NCBI RefSeq assembly: GCF_002979435.1
Contig: NZ_PCOV01000001.1
Span: 62,001 to 126,000, forward strand
From: Microbacterium sp. MYb66
GTDB lineage: Bacteria > Actinomycetota > Actinomycetes > Actinomycetales > Microbacteriaceae
Reading direction: 5' to 3'
DNA: 64,000 nucleotides
The notes beneath the pieces are model-generated. The model saw only the letters and a list, made by a program, of their open reading frames with translations, did not search any database and was not told where the DNA came from. Below are positions 50,977 through 59,520 of the stretch, piece after piece; the first letter of the stretch is position 1, and the number at the start of each line of letters is the position of its first letter. Both the position numbers and the translations under genes were made by a program.

Positions 50977-51695
50977 CCGCACCCGAGTCCCGGCAGCCCG
51001 GGGAGTTCACTCCGCCGCCGCCGCCCCCGGCACCCCCTGCTGCGCCTCCCGTCCCTCCCGCTTCGCAGCCTCCTGCTCCGGCACCTCCTGCGCCGCAGGT
51101 ATCCGCTCCCGCGCCGCAGGATGTGCCGCACGGCTACGTCGTTCCGCCGGCATACCCGGCAGCTCCCGCCGCGCCGCAGCAGGGGTACGCCGCGCCTGCC
51201 CAGCCCCCGGGACACGCCGCTCCGGCATACCCCGGTCAGGGGTACCCGGCACCGTCCCCTCCCGGACAGGGATATCCGGAGCAGTCGTATGCTCCGGCCA
51301 CGCCGGCACGAGGGCTGCTCCCGTGGGTCCTGGGCTTCCTGATCCTCATCCCGTTCCCGTTCGTGGGCGGGCTCGCCTCGGGCATCGCGATGGCTGCGAG
51401 TGGAGGATCCGCTCGACGGGCCGGCGGACCGGCGGCCGAGAACGCGCGGTCGGCGCTGAACTGGGGCCTGACCTACCTGATGGTCTCGACGCTGCTCCTC
51501 CTCCTGCACTTCGTGCTGCTTTTCGCGCTGACCTCGCAGACGCCGGCGACGGGGTTCTTCCCCCTCGGCATCCCGATCACGCTGTACTTCGCCGTCTCCG
51601 TGCTGCACCTCGTGCTGGTGATCGTTGGCACGGTGCGGGTCTCGTCGGGCGGTGTGATGCGCGTCCCCTTCGCGATCCCGTTCGTACGCGCCTGA
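50973..51695 (+). CDS. Pro-rich DUF4870 membrane protein
   Basis: A 240-residue protein. The first 110 residues are Pro/Ala/Gln/Tyr-rich with imperfect repeats of PGQGYPAP and PGQGYPEQ type. Three to four membrane helices follow, with AENARSALNWGLTY at about 150-163 matching DUF4870. ATG 50973 overlaps the previous stop by 4 nt, and the stop overlaps the next ATG by one base. Function unknown; a surface or scaffolding role is only a guess. Confidence 0.75.
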   Translation: MTAPESRQPGEFTPPPPPPAPPAAPPVPPASQPPAPAPPAPQVSAPAPQDVPHGYVVPPAYPAAPAAPQQGYAAPAQPPGHAAPAYPGQGYPAPSPPGQGYPEQSYAPATPARGLLPWVLGFLILIPFPFVGGLASGIAMAASGGSARRAGGPAAENARSALNWGLTYLMVSTLLLLLHFVLLFALTSQTPATGFFPLGIPITLYFAVSVLHLVLVIVGTVRVSSGGVMRVPFAIPFVRA

Positions 51696-52357
51696 TGACC
51701 ACGATCCCGCTCGATCTCCCTGCGGGGCCGACCGCGGTCTCGGCAGACTGGTCGTCGGGACGCAACGGAGCCACCGTGCTCATCGCGCACGGTGCGGGAA
51801 CAGGCAAGGACCATCCGTTCCTCACCGGATTCGCCGGGGCGCTCGGCGACCTCGGCTTCGCGACTCTGCGCTTCAACTTCCCGTATGTGGAGCAGGGGAG
51901 AAGGATGCCGGGGCCGGCTGCGCAGGCGATCGCGACCTGGCGTGCGGCCGTGGCGTTCGCGCGCGAGCAGGACCCGGCGGCGACGGTGTGGGCGACCGGG
52001 AAGTCCTACGGCGGACGGATGGCATCGATGGCCGTCGCGGATGGACTCGTCGTCGACGGGCTCGCCTACCTCGGGTATCCGCTGCATCCACCAGGCCGAC
52101 CGGAGAAGCCGCGCGTCGAGCATCTGCCCGCCATCAGCGTGCCCCAGCTCTTCGTCGAAGGCACGAACGATCCCTTCATCCAGCCCCTCTCGCAATTCGA
52201 GGATGCTGTGGCCGGGTGCCAGGACGCACAGGTCGAGTGGGTGGAGGGCGGCGGACACACATTCGAGGTGAAGGGGCTGAAGCGTGCTGCCGCCGAGATC
52301 GGCGCCTCGCTCGCACCCCTCGTCGCCGACTTCGTCCTCAGCGCACCGCGCCCCTGA
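51695..52357 (+). CDS. KANL3/Tex30-type alpha/beta-hydrolase
   Basis: A 220-residue serine hydrolase fold. The oxyanion region is AHGAGTGKDHP (about residue 33) and the nucleophile elbow ATGKSYGGRMAS (Ser about 103). The Asp is in FVEGTNDPF and the catalytic His in GGGHTFEV. The family includes dienelactone-hydrolase-like proteins with unknown substrates. ATG 51695 shares a base with the previous stop (TGATG), so it is the third gene of the operon. The kinase-like gene ends convergently 6 bp later. Confidence 0.85.
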   Translation: MTTIPLDLPAGPTAVSADWSSGRNGATVLIAHGAGTGKDHPFLTGFAGALGDLGFATLRFNFPYVEQGRRMPGPAAQAIATWRAAVAFAREQDPAATVWATGKSYGGRMASMAVADGLVVDGLAYLGYPLHPPGRPEKPRVEHLPAISVPQLFVEGTNDPFIQPLSQFEDAVAGCQDAQVEWVEGGGHTFEVKGLKRAAAEIGASLAPLVADFVLSAPRP

Positions 52358-52363
52358 TCCGCA

Positions 52364-53272
52364 TCAGTCGATGAGAGTCGACAGCTCGGCGTCCGTGAGC
52401 AGACGCAGCACGGTGGAGAGCCCGAGTGCGCTCATCGCCGGGTTGGAGTCCGCGTAGTACCACCCGAGCCCCAGAGCCTGCTGCAGAGCCCAGCCCGCCC
52501 CGCGCAGCCATTCCACGTCCTCCGCCCCGACGCTCCGGCGCAGCACCTGCCGAGCCGGAGCGTCGAAGAGATGCCACGCGGCGACGAGGTCGAGCGCCGG
52601 ATCGGCCGGTCCGAAGCCGCCGCCGTCGAGCACGCCGACGAGACGGGACTCGGCGCCGCGGCCCGCGACGAGGAGGTTGAACGGTGTCAGGTCGCGGTGG
52701 CTCATTGCGGGCTGCGACGGTTCCGGAAGAACGCACACGCGTCTCCAGAGGGCCGTCGCCCGTGGCACGTCGAGCAGGTGCGCGCTCCTCGCCAGGCACT
52801 CCATGACCCACGCCTCGTGGTCGCTGAGTCGTCCGCCCCGACCCCGGCCGTCGAAGCTCCGCCCGCGGACGTCGACCGCGCGCAGCGACGAGATCAGCAG
52901 GCCGACATCTGCGGCGAGGGATTCCGACGACGCCGAAGAATCGTGTTCCGCGGTGTCGCCGTCGAGCCAGCTCTGCACCGACCACGCGGAGACGAAATCC
53001 TCGGACGGCGGGGCGACGCCGTACGGCCGCGGTGCGGGAAACGGGATTGCCGCCGCCAGCTCCGCGAGCGCGTCGGCTTCGGCGACGAGGTCCGTCTCGG
53101 ACGCACCGAGCAGGGGGAACCGGGCGACGTGCTCGTCACCGACGCGGATGATCCGGTTCACCGTGCCGGTCGTCCCGATCGTCCTCAGCAGCTGACCGCT
53201 CAACTCCGGGAAGCGTCGCTGGATCAGTCGCGCCGCGAGAGCATCGTCGAGGGCGAGCTCTCGCTCATGCAT
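52364..53272 (-). CDS. Aminoglycoside phosphotransferase-like kinase (APH fold)
   Basis: A 302-residue protein. The ATP-binding N-lobe starts around residue 30 (TGTVNRIIRVGDEHVARFP). The catalytic loop is SHRDLTPFNLL (about residue 193), and the metal-binding segment is VLDGGGFGPADPALDL (about 218). Such proteins phosphorylate small hydroxyl compounds; resistance to an aminoglycoside cannot be inferred. ATG 53272 lies 8 nt after the aminopeptidase P stop, so the two are cotranscribed. Confidence 0.8.
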   Translation of the reverse strand: MHERELALDDALAARLIQRRFPELSGQLLRTIGTTGTVNRIIRVGDEHVARFPLLGASETDLVAEADALAELAAAIPFPAPRPYGVAPPSEDFVSAWSVQSWLDGDTAEHDSSASSESLAADVGLLISSLRAVDVRGRSFDGRGRGGRLSDHEAWVMECLARSAHLLDVPRATALWRRVCVLPEPSQPAMSHRDLTPFNLLVAGRGAESRLVGVLDGGGFGPADPALDLVAAWHLFDAPARQVLRRSVGAEDVEWLRGAGWALQQALGLGWYYADSNPAMSALGLSTVLRLLTDAELSTLID

Positions 53273-53280
53273 CCGTCGTG

Positions 53281-54702
53281 TCAGCCCTGCAGCCGCGCCA
53301 TCCACGCCTCGACCTCGTCGGCCGTACGCGGAATGTCCGCCGACAGGTTGACCGGACCGTCCTGCGTCATCAGGATGTCGTCCTCGATGCGCACGCCGAT
53401 GCCGCGGAGCTCGGCCGGCACCGTGAGGTCGTCGATCTGGAAGTAGAGCCCCGGCTCGATCGTGAACACCATGCCCGGTGCCAGGATGCCGTCGTAGTAC
53501 ATCTCGCGGCGGGCCTGGGCGCAGTCGTGCACGTCGATGCCGAGGTGGTGCGAGGTGCCGTGAACCATGTAGCGACGGTGCTGGCCGCCCTTGTCGGCGT
53601 CGAGGGCCTCCTCGGCCGTCACCGGCAGCAGACCCCACTCGGCGGTGCGCTCGGCGATGACCTTCATGGCGGCGGCGTGCACGTCGCGGAACCGGACACC
53701 GACCCGTGCGGCGGCGAACGCCGCGTCTGCGGCTTCGCGCACCGTCTCGTAGACGCGGCGCTGCACGTCGGTGAAGGTGCCGGAGACCGGGAGGGTACGG
53801 GTGATGTCGGCGGTGTACAGGCTGTCGGCCTCGACGCCGGCATCCACCAGGATGAGGTCGCCCGGCACCACGGTGCCGTCGTTGCGCGTCCAGTGCAGGT
53901 AGCAGGCGTGCGGCCCGGACGCCGCGATCGTGTCGTACCCCTCGCCGTTGCCGTCCTCACGGGCGCGGCGGTGGAAGACGCCTTCGACGACGCGCTCGCC
54001 CCGTGCGTGCGCGGTCGCCGCCGGGAGCTCGCGGATGATGTCGTCGAAGCCGTTCGCGGTGATCTCGACGGCGCGGCGCATCTCCGCGATCTCGAACTCG
54101 TCCTTGATCAGGCGCAGCTCGGAGACGAAGCGGGTGAGCGCATCGTCGGCGTCGAGCACCAGTTCCCCGTCGACGGAGGAGAGCTCGTCGAGATGCGCGG
54201 TGGCGATGTCGAGGTCGGCGGCGACGCCGGCGAGGGACGGGCGCGCGCCGATCCAGAACTCGCCGATCGTGGCATCCGCGTAGAACTCCGTCGTCGTGCG
54301 GTCCGCACGCTCACGGAAGAAGAGGGTGATGTCGTGACCTGCATCGGTCGGGTCGAAGACGAGGACCGAGTCGGGCTCGGCATCCGATGCCCATCCGGTG
54401 AGGTGCGCGAACGCGGAGTGCGCGCGGAACACGTAGTCGGTGTCGTTGCTGCGCTGCTTGAGAGAGCCCGCGGGGATCACGAGGCGCTTGCCGGGGAAGG
54501 CCGCGGAGACGGCCGCACGACGGACGGCCGCGTACGACGCCTGCGCGCGCGGAGCGGGGAGCGTCTCAGGACGCTCGGCCCATCCTGTCGAGATGGTGTC
54601 CAGGAAGCCCTGGGGGAAGGGCTGCTTGCGGTTGGTGGTGCCGTTCTCCGCGGACGCTTCGACGGTGGGTTCTGCGATCGTGTCGCGCTCTCCGGTGCTC
54701 AT
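53281..54702 (-). CDS. pepP: Xaa-Pro aminopeptidase (aminopeptidase P, M24B)
   Basis: A 473-residue metalloenzyme cleaving N-terminal residues before proline. An N-terminal creatinase-like domain (about residues 50-220) precedes the pita-bread fold. The metal ligands are DAGVEADSLYTADITR (two Asp, about 275-287), HHLGIDVHD (His, about 370), TIEPGLYF (Glu) and RIEDDILMT (Glu). An N-terminal extension of about 45 residues is actinobacterial. ATG 54702 is 6 nt after CAGACT. It provides proline-peptide turnover, fitting two peptide importers in the window. Confidence 0.93.
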   Translation of the reverse strand: MSTGERDTIAEPTVEASAENGTTNRKQPFPQGFLDTISTGWAERPETLPAPRAQASYAAVRRAAVSAAFPGKRLVIPAGSLKQRSNDTDYVFRAHSAFAHLTGWASDAEPDSVLVFDPTDAGHDITLFFRERADRTTTEFYADATIGEFWIGARPSLAGVAADLDIATAHLDELSSVDGELVLDADDALTRFVSELRLIKDEFEIAEMRRAVEITANGFDDIIRELPAATAHARGERVVEGVFHRRAREDGNGEGYDTIAASGPHACYLHWTRNDGTVVPGDLILVDAGVEADSLYTADITRTLPVSGTFTDVQRRVYETVREAADAAFAAARVGVRFRDVHAAAMKVIAERTAEWGLLPVTAEEALDADKGGQHRRYMVHGTSHHLGIDVHDCAQARREMYYDGILAPGMVFTIEPGLYFQIDDLTVPAELRGIGVRIEDDILMTQDGPVNLSADIPRTADEVEAWMARLQG

Positions 54703-54708
54703 CCCTCC

Positions 54709-54714
54709 AGTCTG
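54709..54714 (-). promoter_or_regulatory. -10-like element before pepP
   Basis: CAGACT on the minus strand, spacer GGAGGG, then ATG 54702. The first base differs from TANNNT; GGAGGG could instead be a Shine-Dalgarno placed very close. Confidence 0.35.
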
Positions 54715-54739
54715 TCATCTGCAGGGCGGGGACGGGAGT

Positions 54740-55762
54740 TCAGTCGGCCGGCTCGAGCTGCACGATCAGCGCGCGGTGATCGCTGCCGCCGGCCTCGTCG
54801 AGGACGACCGAGCCCGTCGGCGTCCAGTTCTCGGACGTCATCACATGGTCGATGGGGGCGCCGGCAAGCGCGGGCAGCGAACTCGGCCAGGTGCCGGTGA
54901 GGCCGTTGCCGGTGCGCGACGCGACATCGCGGCAGTAGCCGATGTCGCCTCCGTCCACCCCGAGCGATGCCATGTGGTCGATCGTCGCGTTGAAGTCGCC
55001 CGCCAGGATGAAGTCGCCCTGCGGGCACTGGTCGGCGATCCACTGCAGATCGCTCTGCCACTGCTGCATCTCCTCCATGCGCGGAGCGACCGCGTGCACG
55101 GCGACGATCGTGGGGCCCGAGTCGTCGATCGGCATGAGCACGACGCTGGGAACGGAACCCGTGTTGCTGGTGCCGTCCTTGGACGACTCGATGACCGAGT
55201 ACTCGCCGAGATCCGGGGCGACCAGGACGGTCGTCTGCCACGACTGCGGGCCGTTCGGCACATCCGGGCGGAACTGCACGTGATGAACCCACATCGGGTG
55301 CCCCTGCTCGCGCAGCATGATGGCGATGCGCTCGCCAACGGCCTCCGTCGTCTCGGGGAGGGCGACGATGTCCGCGCCCTGGTCGAGGATCTGCCGCGCG
55401 ATCTCCTCCGCGGGCACGGCCTCGCCCGCCGTGTTCCAGGTGAGCACGCGGACGCTGCTCTCGGTCTTCTCCGGGAGCGCGGATGCCCCGAACCCGCGGG
55501 TCGCGCCGATCGCGCCGGTCGCCCCCGCACCCAGCAGCGCCACGATCAGGACCGACGCCGCGAACCCTCGCAGCGGGCGGGCGAAGAGCAGCAGGAGCGC
55601 CAGCACGGCGACGATGAGGAACCCGCCGAGGACGAGCCCGCGCGCCGACACGAGCTGCGCGAACGGGTACGTCTGCTCGAGATGGAAGAACTGCGGCCAG
55701 ACGACGACCGCCGTCGCGATCGCGAGCAGCACGGTGAAGAGGATCCCCAGTAGTCGAAACAT
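54740..55762 (-). CDS. Membrane-anchored endonuclease/exonuclease/phosphatase-fold protein
   Basis: A 340-residue protein with three N-terminal membrane helices (about residues 5-22, 42-60 and 65-85) and a DNase I-like domain (about 105-340) facing outward. Catalytic residues appear in VLTWNTAGE (Asn), ALPETTE (Glu), AVHAVAP (His), LAGDFNAT (Asp/Asn), PIDHVM (Asp) and GGSDHRAL (Asp/His). The order and layout match the actinobacterial EEP lipoprotein/membrane group. ATG 55762 follows TAGGCT by 7 nt. It is separate from pepP. Confidence 0.85.
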   Translation of the reverse strand: MFRLLGILFTVLLAIATAVVVWPQFFHLEQTYPFAQLVSARGLVLGGFLIVAVLALLLLFARPLRGFAASVLIVALLGAGATGAIGATRGFGASALPEKTESSVRVLTWNTAGEAVPAEEIARQILDQGADIVALPETTEAVGERIAIMLREQGHPMWVHHVQFRPDVPNGPQSWQTTVLVAPDLGEYSVIESSKDGTSNTGSVPSVVLMPIDDSGPTIVAVHAVAPRMEEMQQWQSDLQWIADQCPQGDFILAGDFNATIDHMASLGVDGGDIGYCRDVASRTGNGLTGTWPSSLPALAGAPIDHVMTSENWTPTGSVVLDEAGGSDHRALIVQLEPAD

Positions 55763-55847
55763 CCCCTCAAGCCTAGAAGCGCCGCCTGTGAACTCCCTTG
55801 CCGACGACTCCTCGGCGCCGCTCGCCTCCGGTGCCGGTGCCGCTCGG

Positions 55848-55853
55848 TACTCT
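55848..55853 (+). promoter_or_regulatory. -10 element, leaderless promoter of the PHP gene
   Basis: TACTCT, spacer CGGAGG, then ATG 55860. Confidence 0.55.
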
Positions 55854-55859
55854 CGGAGG

Positions 55860-56732
55860 ATGGCCACATCGTCACCCGGGTTCGCCGGTCCCGTCGACCT
55901 GCACCTGCACTCCAACCATTCCGATGGCACGGAGTCGCCTGCCGAGGTGGTCGCCCAGGCGCACGCGTACGGGGTTCGCACGCTCGCCCTCACCGATCAT
56001 GACCGCTCCACCGGCTGGCGCGAGGCCGGAGACGCCGCTGTCGCACTCGGGATGACGTTCATCCCCGGGATGGAGCTGTCGGCGAAGCACGAATGGCGCA
56101 GCGTGCACGTGCTCGGGTACCTCTTCGATCCCGAGGACGACGCTCTGCGCGCCGAGACGGACCGCATCCGCGGAGACCGGGTCGGGCGGGCGGAGCGCAT
56201 CGTGCGGAGCATCGGCCGCGACTACGACCTGCACTGGGACGACGTGGTCGCACAGACCACCCTCGACGCGACCGTGGGACGCCCCCACATCGCGGACGCA
56301 CTCGTCGCCCGCGGGATCGTGCGCGACCGGACCGAGGCGTTCGACGGCATCCTCCACCCGCGCGAGGGCTACTACGAGCCGCATTACGCACCGGACCCGC
56401 TGACCGCCGTGCGCCTGATCACCGAGGCCGGGGGAGTGGCGATCATCGCTCACCCCGTCACCGTCGGGCGAGACCGGATGATGCCCGTGCCCTTCATCGA
56501 GCGCCTGATCGCGGCCGGCCTCGGCGGATTCGAGATCGATCATCGGGAGAACACCGAAGCCGGCAAGCGGATGCTGCACGAGATCGCCGCGAAGCACGAC
56601 CTCATCGTCACCGGATCGAGCGACTATCACGGCAGCGGCAAGCCCAATCGTCCCGGCGAGAACACCACCTCGGACGAGATGGTGGCCCGACTCGTCGCAC
56701 GCGGCACCGGCATCGCCCCGCGTCTTCCCTGA
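55860..56732 (+). CDS. PHP-domain phosphoesterase (TrpH/YciV type)
   Basis: A 290-residue metal-dependent hydrolase; homologues act on 3',5'-nucleoside bisphosphates or the 5' ends of RNA. The metal ligands are in DLHLHSNHSDGTESP (residues 13-27), LTDHDRSTGW (about 48), GMELSAKHEWRSVHVLGYL (about 75-90), AHPVT (about 200) and GSSDYHG (about 257). The start at 55860 is 6 nt after TACTCT. It is divergent from the EEP gene, a second phosphoesterase. Confidence 0.88.
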   Translation: MATSSPGFAGPVDLHLHSNHSDGTESPAEVVAQAHAYGVRTLALTDHDRSTGWREAGDAAVALGMTFIPGMELSAKHEWRSVHVLGYLFDPEDDALRAETDRIRGDRVGRAERIVRSIGRDYDLHWDDVVAQTTLDATVGRPHIADALVARGIVRDRTEAFDGILHPREGYYEPHYAPDPLTAVRLITEAGGVAIIAHPVTVGRDRMMPVPFIERLIAAGLGGFEIDHRENTEAGKRMLHEIAAKHDLIVTGSSDYHGSGKPNRPGENTTSDEMVARLVARGTGIAPRLP

Positions 56733-56795
56733 TCCTCGGCATTCTGTCGGCCATCTCCCGGCGACCTGTCGACCGGGGCCGATACCGTCCGTGGA

Positions 56796-57719
56796 ATGCA
56801 GCGAGCGACTTCCCTGGAGCGCCGCGTCGATGCGATCGCCCACCGCGTTCTCCTCGGCGCCCCGGCGAACGGCATCCGCGCCGGCCTGGTCGAGTTCGCC
56901 GTCTTCGTCCTCAAGCAGGCCTGGGCGTGCATCTTCGGTGCGGCGCTGCTGCTCGTGATCGTCGCGGCGCGCCTGTGGTACCCCGACGATGCGGCGCTCG
57001 CCCGCAATGACGCGCTCACCATCGCCGCAGTTCTCATCCAGGTGGCGATGCTGGTGTTCCGCCTGGAGAGTGGTCGTGAGCTCTGGGTGATCGTGCTGTT
57101 CCACGTGACGGGGACGGTGATGGAGCTCTTCAAGACCGACGTGGGGTCGTGGGCGTACGCCGCGGAAGGATTCCTGCGCATCGGGGGAGTGCCGCTGTTC
57201 AGCGGGTTCATGTATGCCGCGGTCGGCTCGTACATGGTCCGCGTCTACCGCTTATTCGACCTCGGCTTCGCCCGGTATCCGCGACGGTGGATGACGGCGG
57301 TCCTCGCAGCGGCGATCTACCTCAACTTCTTCGCACATCACTGGTGGTGGGATGCCCGCTGGGTGCTGCTCGCGGCCGTCGTGGTGCTGTGGCTGCCGAC
57401 CGTGATGCACGCACGGGTCTGGCGCCGGACGCTCAGGCTGCCGCTGCTGGCGGTGTTCGCGGGGGTCGCCGTCTTCATCTACCTGGCGGAGAACATCGGC
57501 ACCTGGGCGGGTGCGTGGGCCTACCCCGATCAGGCCGAGGTCTGGCAGCCGGTGTCGTCGAGCAAGCTGAGCTCGTGGTTCCTGCTGATGATCATCTCGG
57601 TGGTGCTGGTCGCGTGGGTCTACCCGCCCCAGGTCCCGGCCGCGCTGCTGCGTGATCCGAGCGACGGCGTCCCGATCGATGCCCGTGCCGCCGAGGGAGA
57701 GCAGACCGGTCGGGCATGA
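56796..57719 (+). CDS. DUF817 integral membrane protein
   Basis: A 307-residue protein with about eight hydrophobic segments. The central block VMELFKTDVGSWAYAAEG followed by GGVPLFSGFMYAAVGSYM identifies DUF817. A short conserved FFAHHWWWD occurs near residue 180. The function is unknown. The ATG is 7 nt after TACCGT, so it may be nearly leaderless. A strong terminator follows. Confidence 0.83.
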   Translation: MQRATSLERRVDAIAHRVLLGAPANGIRAGLVEFAVFVLKQAWACIFGAALLLVIVAARLWYPDDAALARNDALTIAAVLIQVAMLVFRLESGRELWVIVLFHVTGTVMELFKTDVGSWAYAAEGFLRIGGVPLFSGFMYAAVGSYMVRVYRLFDLGFARYPRRWMTAVLAAAIYLNFFAHHWWWDARWVLLAAVVVLWLPTVMHARVWRRTLRLPLLAVFAGVAVFIYLAENIGTWAGAWAYPDQAEVWQPVSSSKLSSWFLLMIISVVLVAWVYPPQVPAALLRDPSDGVPIDARAAEGEQTGRA

Positions 57720-57745
57720 CGTCCGTTTCGTCCGTCCGGACACGC

Positions 57746-57793
57746 GAAGGGGCGCACACGTCGGGAGGTCAGCCCGAGCGTGTGCGCCCCTTC
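57746..57793. terminator. Bidirectional terminator between DUF817 and the RhlE-type helicase
   Basis: A 15-bp stem, GAAGGGGCGCACACG with CGTGTGCGCCCCTTC, extended by five more pairs (TCGGG/CCCGA) beyond a one-base bulge. Confidence 0.75.
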
Positions 57794-57803
57794 AGCGTGG
57801 AGT

Positions 57804-59324
57804 TCAGGCCCCGGTGACCGGAGCAGCTCCCGCGCCCGAGCCGCCGCGACGGCGACGGCGACGGCGCGCCGGTGCCGGCTTGCCGTCGTGGTGCTCCTTG
57901 CCCGCGCCGTCATGCGTGCCGGCGCCCTCGGCGCTGCGATCGGCGGCGGGAGCGGACTGGCCCTCGCCGGTGGCCGCCTCCGAGGCGCCTTCGGTGAAGG
58001 TCGAGCCGACCGGGGTGGTGCTGTTGCGGCGGCGGCGACGACGACGCGTGCCGCCCTCGTCGGTCCCCTCGGCCGCGGCATCCGCGGCGCGCTCGGGCCG
58101 ACGGGTGCGCTCGGTCTTCACGGACTCCGTCTTCGGAGCCGACACGAGGCGGCCCTTGGTGCCCTGGGGGATGTCGAGGTCCTCGAACAGGTGGGGGCTC
58201 GACGAGTAGGTCTCGACGGGCTCGGGCTGTCCGAACTCGAGGGCGCGGTTGATGAGGGCCCACTTGTGCAGGTCCTCCCAGTCGACGAAGGTCACCGCGA
58301 TTCCGGTCTTCCCTGCGCGACCGGTGCGGCCCGCGCGGTGCAGGTACGTCTTGTCCTCGTCCGGGATGGTGTGGTTGATCACGTGGGTCACGTCGTCGAC
58401 GTCGATGCCGCGGGCGGCGACGTCGGTCGCGACGAGCACGTCCCGCTTGCCGGCCTTGAACGCGGCCATCGAGCGCTCGCGCTGATCCTGACCCATGTCG
58501 CCGTGCACGCCGCCGACGTTGAAGCCGCGGTCGCCCAGCTCGTCGACGAGGCGCTGTGCCGCACGCTTGGTGCGCGTGAAGATGACGGTCTTGCCGCGGC
58601 CCTCGGCCTGCAGGATGCGGGCGATGATCTCGTCCTTGTCCATCGAATGCGCGCGGTACACGAGGTGCTTGATGTTCGCCTGCGTGAGCCCCTCGTCGGG
58701 GTCGCTCGCACGGATGTGGATCGGGTTCGTCATGAAGCGACGCGCCAGGGCCACGATCGGCCCGGGCATGGTCGCGGAGAACAGCTGCGTGTGGCGGACG
58801 GCGGGCACCTTCTGGAAGATCTTCTCGATGTCGGCGAGGAAGCCGAGGTCGAGCATCTTGTCGGCCTCGTCGAGCACGACCTCGGTCGCGTTCGAAAGGT
58901 CGAGCAGCCGCTGACCGGCGAGGTCGATCAGACGGCCCGGCGTGCCGACGACGATCTGGGCGCCGGCCTTGAGCTGGTCGATCTGGCCCTCGTACGCCTT
59001 GCCTCCGTAGATGGCGACGACGCTCGTGGAGCGGTTGCTCGTGAGGAGATCGATGTCCTCGTACACCTGGACCGCGAGCTCGCGGGTGGGTACCACGATG
59101 AGCGCCTTGACGCCGTGCTCCGGGTCTTTGCCGAGGCGCTGGACGACGGGGATGCCGAAGCCGAAGGTCTTGCCGGTTCCCGTCTTGGCCTGACCGATGA
59201 TGTCCTGGCCGGGGAGGCCGAGGGGGATGGTCTGCTCCTGGATGGGGAAGGCCTCGACGATGCCCTTGGCGGCGAGTGCGTCGACGATGTCCTGATCGAC
59301 GCCGAGATCAGCGAAAGTTGTCAC
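57804..59324 (-). CDS. DEAD-box RNA helicase, RhlE type
   Basis: A 506-residue helicase. Q-motif FPIQEQTI, motif I AKTGTGKT, motif II VLDEADK, motif III SAT and motif VI HRAGRTGRAG are all present. The C-terminal 130 residues are rich in Arg runs (GGTRRRRRRRNS) and Gly/Ala. The start is GTG 59324 with no Shine-Dalgarno; the frame is open further upstream, but the family N-terminus TTFADLGVDQDIV begins here. TAGGCT at 59435-59440 would give a leader of about 104 nt. The 59325-59520 gap otherwise holds GCGGGGCCCCGC at about 59402-59413 and no gene. Confidence 0.9.
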   Translation of the reverse strand: MTTFADLGVDQDIVDALAAKGIVEAFPIQEQTIPLGLPGQDIIGQAKTGTGKTFGFGIPVVQRLGKDPEHGVKALIVVPTRELAVQVYEDIDLLTSNRSTSVVAIYGGKAYEGQIDQLKAGAQIVVGTPGRLIDLAGQRLLDLSNATEVVLDEADKMLDLGFLADIEKIFQKVPAVRHTQLFSATMPGPIVALARRFMTNPIHIRASDPDEGLTQANIKHLVYRAHSMDKDEIIARILQAEGRGKTVIFTRTKRAAQRLVDELGDRGFNVGGVHGDMGQDQRERSMAAFKAGKRDVLVATDVAARGIDVDDVTHVINHTIPDEDKTYLHRAGRTGRAGKTGIAVTFVDWEDLHKWALINRALEFGQPEPVETYSSSPHLFEDLDIPQGTKGRLVSAPKTESVKTERTRRPERAADAAAEGTDEGGTRRRRRRRNSTTPVGSTFTEGASEAATGEGQSAPAADRSAEGAGTHDGAGKEHHDGKPAPARRRRRRRGGSGAGAAPVTGA

Positions 59325-59520
59325 TATATTCAGATTGCCTGTCCGGCGAGCCTGCGGGATCGCCACGTAAACGGATCCACGCCGTCTCTTGTGCCACAGG
59401 CGCGGGGCCCCGCTCCGACGGCGGGGACACGCCAAGCCTACCCGAGGGGTGCTGTGGGCCAGGAAGCACAGCCGCGCACGAGTATTGTGAACGACGTGGT
59501 GGACTCGGGAGGACGACCTC

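Noticed and set aside
52364..53272. An aminoglycoside resistance gene
   Set aside because: The APH fold is shared by many metabolic kinases, the gene is coupled to a housekeeping peptidase and there is no mobile element nearby.
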